Positions 47,722 through 56,621 of a stretch of 64,000 nt of DNA are shown here, in pieces; within the stretch, counting starts at the first letter, position 1, and each line of letters opens with the position of its first letter. This DNA is from Ganoderma boninense. Taxonomy: Eukaryota > Basidiomycota > Agaricomycetes > Polyporales > Polyporaceae. Both the position numbers and the translations under genes were made by a program. The notes below the pieces were generated by a model, which saw only the letters and a program-made list of their open reading frames with translations, was not told the DNA's origin and did not search any database. The stretch is from positions 1,825,653 to 1,889,652 of the forward strand of contig CM035312.1 in NCBI GenBank assembly GCA_002900995.3. The letters run 5' to 3'.

Positions 47722-47738
47722 TGGAACCGAACCACGCC

Positions 47739-50700
47739 GTGCCGCCGTCGCCGCTGAAGACACGAGGCCAACGCCACCGTGCGAACCTCGCTGCCGCTAC
47801 CGTCCTACCGTTCGCTGAGATCTCGGACGACGAGATCGCTGGATTGTCGCTGTCAGAGCCGTCCACCTCTGCCGTGCCGGAGTGGGAGGAATTAGAACTA
47901 CCGAGTACGCCATCATCGGTTTCTCCTTGGTCCTCCCTCTCCTCTATCGCATCATCCGTCCACCGCCGATCCTCATCGCAAAGCCCACCCGCCGATCTCG
48001 AATCGCCATCATCGTCGTCCTCCTTTTCTTCGTCCTCGTCTTCATTCTCCGAGCACCGCCGTGCACCTACCATTGCCCCCCACACCGCATATACCCACTT
48101 CTCGTCAGTCCACATGGCTCCCACCGACGCCCAAGTCATTATAAACGCCAAAGCGCCTCCGACATTCACGGATGGCCGCGTTACACCCACCGCCATCAAT
48201 GAGTTCGACCAAGGCAACGTCTTATTCGCCAACGCAAAGGATATCCCCGAGAACAAGCGCATTCAGCGCGCGGCGACCGGTCTCGCTCACCCCATCCTCC
48301 GCGATTGGTACATCAACAACGCCGCGGAACTCAACCAACTGTCGTGGGCCGACTTCATAGCTACGCTCAGGGACACCTACTTACCTCGTGGATGGGACGT
48401 TGGCATCCGTTCCGAGATTATGCAAGCCACGCAGGACCGCGACGAACCGATCCTCAATTACATCATCCGTGTCGAGAAGATGAACCTCCTCCTCCGCGGC
48501 ACCACCCAACTTTTCAACGAGGAGGGCCTTCGCGCCGTCATCGGCACCCACGTTCACGAGTCCATGCGCGCGGCCGTTAACAAGCCGTCGATCGTCAACA
48601 TCGTCAGCTACAAGGACTGGAAGGACGCCCTTACCGAGATCGATGACAACCGTCGTCAGATTGACGACCAGGTCCGCCAGATGGTCTCTGCCGCCGCTGC
48701 CACTTCCGTCTCCAAAGCACCTAAGCCCGGCACAAACCCCTTCAAGGCCACTCCCGCTACCAACGCGGACCGTCCGTCCTTACCACGTCTTACGCAGGAA
48801 GAGTACGACTTCCTTGCCACCAACAAGGGGTGCTTCAAGTGTCGCGTTCCCTACGTCGACCACGTTTCACGCCAATGCCCCACGGGTTTCCCTGACCCCA
48901 AGACCTACAAGTCGCCTCTACTCATGAAGAAGACCACCCCCACGGCCAAAGGCAAGGAGAACGTGAAGCCGCGCAACGTCAACGCGATTACGGCCGACGT
49001 CGACGACGACGACTCCACCGACCATGACATGCCCGTCATCTCTGTAGCTGCCATCGCCCCCTTGGCGGCGACGACCTCGGGTGTCCTCTTGCCCTCGGGC
49101 AGCGGCTCCGAGTCGTCGGAGTGCGTTGCTCCCTTCTTCGCTCCCCACACCTTCATTTCTGCCCGCATCGTCTCCCCTTCTGGCTGCTCCGATGTTCTTC
49201 GGATGTTAGCTGACTCTGCGTCTCCCACAGTTCTGATTAAACGCTCCGTCGCCGTGGAGCTCGGTCTCAAAATTCGCAAATTACCGACGCCGTTTCGTTT
49301 CGGAAACGCATGGGGAGCGGGGGAAAGAACGTCTTCGGATTGGGTGAAGTTCCCGGTCACGCTTGGAGATTACTCGTGGAATTCTCGCTCTGTACGCGCC
49401 ATCGTCGTGGATTCTCTCTGCGCGCCTGTCATTCTCGGAAAACCTTTCCTGCAATCGAACTGTCTTGTCGAGGATTTCGCAGCCCACACCTTGGTCGATA
49501 AAACGACAGGTCGTGACATTCTCAAGCCGCCGCCTCCGCCTTCCCCACCTCTCCCGCCCGTCAAAGTTCGTCGTGCCGCCCGACGCGCTGCAGAGGAAGA
49601 CCTCGAACAACAACGCTTTGAAGAGCACGCCGCCGAGAACGATCCGCCGCGTATACAGCATCTCCACCTGCTGGCGGAGTTAGCAACGTCGACGCGTGTC
49701 CGACGTGTCGCAGCGGACCACACCACACCCGAGACCTCGGCCATCACCATCGCCGCTGTTCGTGAACGCGTCGAGACACTCGCCTTCCTCGAACGCCTGC
49801 AGGCCGAGAACACTGCGGCTAAGCTGCGGTTTGCAGATCTGTTCCCGGATGACATTCCGCACATCAATCGCTTACCCACCGATGTCTACCACAGGTTCGT
49901 GCTGAAAGACGCCGATATGGTCATCGCGCGCCGTCAGTACGATTGCCCCAAGAAGTACCGGGAGAAGTGGAAGGTGCTGCTCGAAGGGCACCTTGCAGCG
50001 GGTCGCCTCCGTCCGTCCGACAGCCCTTACGCATCACCCGCCTTCTTGGTACCTAAGACAGATCCGACGGCCATGCCGCGGTGGGTAAACGACTATCGCG
50101 TCCTTAACGCGAACACGGTACCAGATATGTATCCTCTCCCTCGCATCAGTGATATTTTGGCTGACTGTGCAAAGGGGAGGATTTGGGGGAAGATAGACAT
50201 GACGAACGCATACTTTCAGACGCGTGTCCACCCGGACGACGTCAAGTACACCGCGGTGACGACTCCCTTCGGGCTGTACGAGTGGACCGTCATGCCCCAA
50301 GGCTGCAGAAACGCACCGTCGACGCATCAACGTCGAATGTACAACGCCTTGCGCCCGTACATCGGTAAAATCTGTCACGTCTATCTCGACGATATTGTGA
50401 TCTGGTCGCAGACCCTAGAGGAGCACCTGCACAACGTCGATACAATCTTGCAAGCGCTGCGCGAGGCCAGCCTGTTCTGTTCCGACAAGAAAACTCAGCT
50501 CTTCCTCACGGAGCTGGATTTTCTTGGCCACCACATCTCTGCTTCGGGCGTGGCTCCCGACTCGCACAAATGCGAGAAAATCCTTAACTGGCCGGTTCCC
50601 CGCAGCGCTCGTGGCGTACGATCCTTCCTGGGGCTCGTGCGGTACGTAGCAAGTTTCCTCCCTAAGCTGGCAGACCATACCGTGATTCTCACTCCCTTGA

Positions 50701-52829
50701 CGACGAAGGAGGCGGACGCCTCCTTCCCTGAGTGGGAGGACAAACACCAGCGTGCCTTTGATGCGATTAAACACCTCGTGTGCAGCCGTGAATGTCTAAC
50801 TGTCATTGACCACGACGACCTCGAGACCAACCACATCTTCGTTTCTTGCGACGCCAGTGACGTCCGCACCGGCGCCATGCTCTCCTTCGGTCCCACCCTC
50901 GAGACCGCTCGCCCGGTCGCCTTCGATTCCGCGCAGCTCAAGGCTGCAGAGCTCCACTATCCTGTTCATGAGAAAGAACTACTCGCCATTGTCCGAGCCT
51001 TACACAAATGGCGTGTAGATCTACTTGGCGTCCCATTCACGGTGTACACAGATCATCGCACGCTGGAAAATTTCCATCGCCAGAAGGAGCTCTCTCGTCG
51101 TCAGGCTCGCTGGCAGGAATTCTTGGCACAATACGACTTCTCAATTCGATACATTAAGGGCGAATTGAACGTCGCTGCAGACGCTCTCTCGCGTATCGAT
51201 GTTGAACACGAGTCTGTGTCAATGTCCTCAATTGCTTCGGTCTCCGCTCTCCTGTCCGCCACGCTCGACCTTGCAGATGGTCCCGTCGACGAGTCTCCCT
51301 CCCTCCCCACGTCACCGTGTGCGGCTCTTCGCCTTTCCATTAGCACTGACCCCAACTGGCTTCGGTCCATCCGGGATGGGTACTCCGTCGACAAATTCTG
51401 CTTGCGTCTCCGTGGCCTCGTGGGCACCTTGGGTGTCCGTGAGACGGATGGGTTACTGTATGTGGGGGATCGTCTCGTCATTCCGCGCACGGCCAACCTC
51501 CGCGAGGGCTTATTTCGCTGCGCTCACGATGCCCTCGGCCATTTTGGATTCGAGAAATCCTACGCATCCCTGCGCGACTACTACTACTGGCCCCACATGC
51601 GTAAAGAGCTGGAGACGCTGTACATTCCTTCTTGTGAAGAATGTCAGCGCAACAAGTCACTCACACGTAAACCCGCTGGACCGCTGCACCCCCTGCCGGT
51701 CCCTGACGGTCGTGGTGACTCGGTAGCGATCGACTTCGTCGGTCCGCTGCCGGAGGACAATGGTTTCAACTGTATCGCAACGGTCACGGATCGCCTGGGC
51801 AGCGACTTCCGCTTCATACCGTGCCGTACCGATCTCACCGGGGCGCAGTTCGCTGAACTCTTCTTCGACCACTGGTACTGCGAAAACGGCCTCCCCCTCG
51901 AGATCGTATCGGATCGTGACAAGTTGTTTACCAGTCAATTCTGGACCGCGCTGCACAAGCTCACTGGTGTCAAGCTGAAAATGTCGACCGCTTTCCACCC
52001 TCAGACGGACGGTTCCTCAGAACGAACCAACAAAACGCTTGTGCAAGCCCTTCGTTACCACGTCTCTCGCTCACAGAAAGGCTGGGTACGCGCCCTACCA
52101 CGCGTCCGCTTCGCACTCATGAATACGATCAACACCAGTACGGGCTACTCCCCCTTCCAACTGCATCTCGGCCGATCCCCCCGTCTGCTTCCACCCCTGG
52201 TTCCTCGTTCCGAACCGCTCCCCGAAGACGACGCAGCAATCGCCGACCTCGCCGCCAACGTCATTCGCTCGATCGAGACTGACGTCCTCGACGCTGCAGA
52301 CAATCTCCTCGCGGCCAAACTCGGTCAAGCCCACTTCGCAAACCCGCGCCGTGGCCCAGAGGTTATCTTCAAAGTCGGTGACAAAGTTCTCCTCTCCACC
52401 TTCCACCGGCGTCGCGACTACATGCAAAAGCACAGCAAGCGTTCCGCTAAATTCATGGTTCGTTACGACGGTCCTTACGAGGTCCTTCGCGCCTTCCCGG
52501 AATCGTCCGTCTACACACTACGCCTCCCGTCCTCGATGAAAATGTTCCCCACCTTCCACGCCTCCCTCCTACGCCCCTACATTCCTAACGACGATTCGCG
52601 ATACCCGTTGCGAGCCCGGGCGCAGCCGGGCCCAGTGGTAACCGCCAACGGCGTCGAGGAATTCGAGGTCGAGAGCATCTTGGATCGTCGCCGTCGCGGT
52701 CGCGGTTTCCAGTACCTCGTCCGCTTCGTCGGGTGGGGTCCCGAATCCGACACCTGGCTCCCTGGAAAGGAATGCGACGACCTCGAAGCCTTGGACCGAT
52801 TCTTGGCGACAAACCCTGATCTGGACTAA
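47739..52829 (+). CDS. Gag-Pol polyprotein of Ty3/gypsy chromovirus
   Basis: A single 1,696-codon frame. N-terminal Ser/Pro-rich leader of about 125 residues, then a gag capsid region (FDQGNVLFANAKDIPENKR onward, about 150-330). A zinc-knuckle-like motif with spacing CX2CX6HX4C (CFKCRVPYVDHVSRQC) follows, then an aspartic protease with active site ADSAS (about 490). Reverse transcriptase shows the YLDD box in CHVYLDDIVIWS. RNase H has CDAS, EKELLAI and TDHRTL. Integrase has an HHCC zinc finger (HDALGH to CEECQ), catalytic D,D,E in AIDFVGP, SDRDKLF and HPQTDGSSER, and a GPYEVL element. It ends in a chromodomain (VESILDRRRRGRGFQYLV, then WLPGKECDDLEAL). The chromodomain probably guides integration to marked chromatin. 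Gag and Pol are fused without frameshift. Confidence 0.97.
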   Translation: MPPSPLKTRGQRHRANLAAATVLPFAEISDDEIAGLSLSEPSTSAVPEWEELELPSTPSSVSPWSSLSSIASSVHRRSSSQSPPADLESPSSSSSFSSSSSSFSEHRRAPTIAPHTAYTHFSSVHMAPTDAQVIINAKAPPTFTDGRVTPTAINEFDQGNVLFANAKDIPENKRIQRAATGLAHPILRDWYINNAAELNQLSWADFIATLRDTYLPRGWDVGIRSEIMQATQDRDEPILNYIIRVEKMNLLLRGTTQLFNEEGLRAVIGTHVHESMRAAVNKPSIVNIVSYKDWKDALTEIDDNRRQIDDQVRQMVSAAAATSVSKAPKPGTNPFKATPATNADRPSLPRLTQEEYDFLATNKGCFKCRVPYVDHVSRQCPTGFPDPKTYKSPLLMKKTTPTAKGKENVKPRNVNAITADVDDDDSTDHDMPVISVAAIAPLAATTSGVLLPSGSGSESSECVAPFFAPHTFISARIVSPSGCSDVLRMLADSASPTVLIKRSVAVELGLKIRKLPTPFRFGNAWGAGERTSSDWVKFPVTLGDYSWNSRSVRAIVVDSLCAPVILGKPFLQSNCLVEDFAAHTLVDKTTGRDILKPPPPPSPPLPPVKVRRAARRAAEEDLEQQRFEEHAAENDPPRIQHLHLLAELATSTRVRRVAADHTTPETSAITIAAVRERVETLAFLERLQAENTAAKLRFADLFPDDIPHINRLPTDVYHRFVLKDADMVIARRQYDCPKKYREKWKVLLEGHLAAGRLRPSDSPYASPAFLVPKTDPTAMPRWVNDYRVLNANTVPDMYPLPRISDILADCAKGRIWGKIDMTNAYFQTRVHPDDVKYTAVTTPFGLYEWTVMPQGCRNAPSTHQRRMYNALRPYIGKICHVYLDDIVIWSQTLEEHLHNVDTILQALREASLFCSDKKTQLFLTELDFLGHHISASGVAPDSHKCEKILNWPVPRSARGVRSFLGLVRYVASFLPKLADHTVILTPLTTKEADASFPEWEDKHQRAFDAIKHLVCSRECLTVIDHDDLETNHIFVSCDASDVRTGAMLSFGPTLETARPVAFDSAQLKAAELHYPVHEKELLAIVRALHKWRVDLLGVPFTVYTDHRTLENFHRQKELSRRQARWQEFLAQYDFSIRYIKGELNVAADALSRIDVEHESVSMSSIASVSALLSATLDLADGPVDESPSLPTSPCAALRLSISTDPNWLRSIRDGYSVDKFCLRLRGLVGTLGVRETDGLLYVGDRLVIPRTANLREGLFRCAHDALGHFGFEKSYASLRDYYYWPHMRKELETLYIPSCEECQRNKSLTRKPAGPLHPLPVPDGRGDSVAIDFVGPLPEDNGFNCIATVTDRLGSDFRFIPCRTDLTGAQFAELFFDHWYCENGLPLEIVSDRDKLFTSQFWTALHKLTGVKLKMSTAFHPQTDGSSERTNKTLVQALRYHVSRSQKGWVRALPRVRFALMNTINTSTGYSPFQLHLGRSPRLLPPLVPRSEPLPEDDAAIADLAANVIRSIETDVLDAADNLLAAKLGQAHFANPRRGPEVIFKVGDKVLLSTFHRRRDYMQKHSKRSAKFMVRYDGPYEVLRAFPESSVYTLRLPSSMKMFPTFHASLLRPYIPNDDSRYPLRARAQPGPVVTANGVEEFEVESILDRRRRGRGFQYLVRFVGWGPESDTWLPGKECDDLEALDRFLATNPDLD

Positions 52830-52948
52830 TTGTTTTCTTTATGTTCCCTCTGCCCTCCCCTGCATTATCTCTTTCCTTACATTTCACGTCTTCCTTATTT
52901 CCGCTTCGCGCTCCTGCGTCTCTATCTTTTCAGTACGTATTTTTGTTT

Positions 52949-52963
52949 TAAAATGGGGAAGAG
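52949..52963 (+). other. polypurine tract
   Basis: AAAATGGGGAAGAG directly abuts the TG start of the 3' LTR. It is the expected primer for plus-strand DNA synthesis during reverse transcription. Confidence 0.8.
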
Positions 52964-53263
52964 TGTAAGCCCCGCGCCGCGTAGCTTACCATTTACGGAC
53001 ACTCATGACCACCCGCACACAACTCATACGTCATATTCATCCCCTTCACGCTGTTCTCTCGATATTCACCCTTGTTTTGGACTATTTGTACACATAGATA
53101 TATATTCCCCTTCCCTGCGTTCGGGAGCCCCAGCTTATGCTCCCGCAACGCAGGTACGTACTTCCATACTCTTACCTTACTCAGCTTATGCTCCCGCAAC
53201 GCAGATCTTGTTCCTGTCCTTCGCGTGCCGAGTGTTTACCGGATTCGTACGTCCGGTCTTCCA
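52964..53263 (+). repeat. 3' LTR, 300 bp
   Basis: Identical by eye to the 5' LTR at 47382-47681; starts TG, ends CA, followed by GATAT. Confidence 0.97.
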
Positions 53264-53268
53264 GATAT
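53264..53268. repeat. target-site duplication GATAT (right)
   Basis: Copy of 47377-47381; together they mark the retrotransposon insertion point. Confidence 0.95.
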
Positions 53269-53375
53269 CCAAGCTTGGCCTTGCAGCGACATTGATATTA
53301 GCTTAACCCGTTATACGCACATGATCAAATCCTGCGCTCACCAGAAACTAGTGCTTGGCACGTTTCGAGAGCCAG

Positions 53376-55195
53376 CTATGAAATGTTAACGACCAATGTC
53401 GTAGATGGATTCATAGGACAGGTGGTGAACGAGAGTGTGATGTCGTGAGAGAACGTCATGAGCCCGTAGAACGGCATCGGCTGCTTGAACGTTCTCGTGC
53501 GTCCCCTCCATTCGCAAATATGGTCCCCGGGACACGCGTGTTCGGGCGCAGAAGCAGTTTCAGGGGGGTTCTCCGTGTAAAACTGGAGCATCGCCCAGTG
53601 TGGACCGCCCGCCGTCTCATGCAAGCGATGCGAAGAGTGGCACCGGCCGAGGGAGAATCATGACGGCGTCCTCGTTGATCTTGTGCTTGAACGCGAGCGT
53701 CACGGGCGTCGAGCCGTCCCAGGCGAAGTCCGTCTTCGTCAGGGTCTCGAGCGACCAGAGGTGCTGCCGGAGGAGCCGCTCGAGCTGCTCCTTGCAGAAG
53801 CGGAATGGGGTGGACAGGCTTCGATTGACGAGAATCCGCGGGCCGGCACCTGCATCTTGCGGAGGCTGATGAACGATGTAGATCACCTTCCACTCGGCTG
53901 TGAGAAGCTCTCCGTTGAAATGCCACTCGCTGAGGTCGCTGCCGAGGGTGATAGTGCGGTACCTGTCCACGCCTGGATGGTAGAGAGGGCGAAGCGGATC
54001 TGGGGCAGTGGGACACGGGGTGAGAAATAGCCCCAGGGCTTTGCCGTCTTTGTTGGAACAGCACAGAATGACGATCGAGTAGGACCTGGACTCAAATAGC
54101 ATAACATGGGCGCGAAGACCATAAGGGGTGACTGCAAAAGTGGGAATGCCAGGCTGGACTGAGTCGAGTGCATCGGAAAACACCTCAGAGTCTGTAAAAG
54201 GCTGGGATTGGCTATGTCAGTATCCAGGACACATCCAGCAATCAGTAGTGACTCACGGAAACTGGTCGGCTTGCGGGTGTGATTGTGTCGCGAGGAGGGC
54301 TGAACGAGACTTTGCTGCATGACGCAAAAGCGGAAGGAGCAGTAGCGAGGAGGCAAGACTTGTCGTCGTGCACGTGCCGCGAGCTGGAAGGTTCCGATGA
54401 GGATGGTGGCAGGTATGGCACAATGCAGCACATGCCCCAAGCGAATAAGGATGTGTCGATTGATCTCTTCAAGATCTCCTCTTGCAGCCGCAGAAATGCT
54501 TGACGACCTTCGCCATAAAGCGTGGGCATGTTGATCCCAAAGATGCCCATGAGGCAGTACGCCTCGTCCTCTGGCCGGGTCGTCTGTCGCTGCGCAGCCC
54601 AGGACATCCGACACGAGACACTGACGTCCGAGAGCTCCACCTCGAGCCTCAGAACAGATACGGGTATTAAGGTGACCTCTTCGAGCAGAGTTGCAAGCTC
54701 ACCCTTCGTTCCGAGCACCTTCCAATCCTTAGACAGGAAGATTACGATGTCGGGCGCCAGAAGCTCCTGCAGGGTCCAGCCGCGAGTATGCCACCTGCTC
54801 CGCCGAAAAGCGGAGTGCTTCGCGGAGAGGACAGTGCCGTCCGGTACATCTTTAAGGTAGGCATAGCATACCTCCGCGAGACCGTAATAGCGATACATCG
54901 AGTTGATAGCCTCTGAGAGTTCGGAGCTGCTGGTCTTGTCGATGCAGCAGGTGTCGATCCAGACCCATCGATACCCGTGGCGCTCCGCGAGGATGCAACA
55001 CTCCGCGAGTTTTGCACAGACATGATCCCGGGGGTTGCTACCAGCGAGCGCGCATTCAGCTCGCAAAGACCACAGATCTTGGAAGGTCTGTTCCTTGGGG
55101 TCCCAGACATGGGAGAGTATGGCGTAACCTCCAGGGACGTCTTCAGGAGAGATGAAGAAGTAGAGCTCGGCACGGTCGGTGCTCAACAGCCACAT
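53376..55195 (-). CDS. HET-domain (heterokaryon incompatibility-like) protein with DUF8212 region
   Basis: The large first exon starts at ATG 55195 and gives the Agaricomycete HET N-terminus: GGYAILSHVWDPKEQTFQDL, then YRWVWIDTCCIDKTSSSELS, MYRYYGLAEVCYAYL, FRRSRWHTRGWTLQELLAP and FLSKDWKVLGTK. A DUF8212-like block follows (RPEDEAYCLMGIFGINMPTL, then YGEGRQAFLRLQEEIL). After an intron at about 54,180-54,252 (acceptor uncertain), exon 2 holds a beta-rich C-terminal region. Read strictly, the frame stops at 53617. A one-base shift there (CGCTTGCATGA) opens another 82 coding-like codons to 53376. HET proteins mediate nonself recognition in fungi, with cell death in some systems; whether this one does is unknown. 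Its 3' end lies only about 110 bp from the Ty3 element. Confidence 0.8.
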
Positions 55196-56621
55196 ATGAG
55201 AAACTTGATTGGGGCAGCGATCAGTAATCGGCTCAAAAAGAAACCGATAAACCCTGACATAACCTACTTACCAATGTGGAAACGGAATTGAGAGGGGGTG
55301 CCTTGGACGGAGCGAGGCGAGTTGGTGCAGACGTGAGGGAGGACGGATCCATCGATTAAGCCTTGATATAGAGGGAGAAGAGAGGGGCGGATGGTGCCGG
55401 CGGCGGCCCAAGGGTGCAGTCAAGATGAACCTTCGATGTCTTCGGACATTCCACCTGTGCCTGTGAACACGCAGGTATGCGATGGCTGGCACGGCCAAGA
55501 CGTTTCTGGCATCTTCGTTGCATAGACCCAGCTACTTTAAATGCCGCACTGAGATGGGCCGGGGCTACTGTATGCGCTATGGACACGGTGTAATTGACAC
55601 GGAGTTGGACCGTTGAAATCAGTCGGTGGATTGCGCTGCCGAACCAGGAGGCTGCTTGTTCGGTTCTCTTAGAGTAGGACACAAAAACAGGATCTGGAGC
55701 ACATACATCAAGTGTTCTCAGAGGGCAAGCATTCGATATACACTCCATGGTAGTCGTAGGACGAGGAAGAGCAGCGGAGGCGCCAAGCGGCCACTGTAAC
55801 GTTGAACGTTAACCTGTAGACGCCAAACAACTGTTGGACCCCGGACAGTCCTAGAAGTCGCAGATCTCAACTGTGTCTCGCAGTTGCGCTCTCCGCTAAA
55901 CCCACCCTTCAGCCTCTCATTGGCAGCACCCATGAGTGAGCCAGTATCTACATTGCTGGATGATTGGTCTTAGGACAACAAAACTCTTCCAGCATCCCCG
56001 CGCGCCGCCTTCCGCCGCCATACCGTGACTTGCAATGTGGATTGATACTGGCATTTAAGGTGCACCATAATGGCCGTTTGGATGGAAAACCAACGCGTGT
56101 ATGGTGCTGTGAGGAAGAGACGACGATCCCACAAACAGCGTCGAAACCTGCAGACCTCAGCAAGGACGGATCCTCCGCAGCCCACGACCCGGGTTGTCAA
56201 CAAAGCACCCACGAATCGGGTTGTTGCCGTGCGAGTACATGAGGCATGGCGGATGGCGAATGCGGGACCAGTACGAGGACTTGTGGTACTTTGTGTATGC
56301 CGGGACACACAGCCGATCCGGATGTCGGCAATCCTCCGCCCCAAGCATTCGGCTATGTAGAACGTCGCCAGCACACCACAGAAGACCACAGATTTGCAAG
56401 CGTTGTCGTCATCAGTGGCGGTCCAACTGTGCTCATGTTGATTGCCTTCAGATGCCGTGGTCCGCGGGGAGAGCGGAGTCGGAGGCGGGTCGGAGGTGCG
56501 GAGAGTCGGAGTGCGGGCAGGAAATCCTACGTGGTTCGTGGGCGTAGGTTCAAGAAGTCTAAATGGAGGATCCAAAGTCTATCTGGCTGGATGATAGTGT
56601 TACAGGTGCGGCTAAAGTCCA
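55196..56621. other. intergenic, nothing recognised
   Basis: About 1.4 kb upstream of the HET gene and downstream of the glutamine-synthetase-like gene. A minus-strand open frame of about 200 codons (55,970-56,575) has no family features and a Cys/Arg-rich composition like antisense noise. No repeats were seen. Confidence 0.4.

Larger units (their letters stand above)
47382..53263 (+). mobile_element. complete Ty3/gypsy LTR retrotransposon (chromovirus)
   Basis: A 5,882-bp element with identical 300-bp LTRs, a GATAT duplication at both flanks, one uninterrupted gag-pol frame ending in a chromodomain, and a purine tract just before the 3' LTR. Every part expected of an autonomous element is there except a standard tRNA primer site right after the 5' LTR. 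Identical LTRs indicate very recent insertion. The insertion lies between the coiled-coil gene and the HET gene without disrupting either. Confidence 0.97.

Noticed and set aside
55970..56575. 200-codon minus-strand open frame
   Set aside because: Composition rich in Arg, Cys and Thr without domain motifs; open frames on the other strand overlap it fully.
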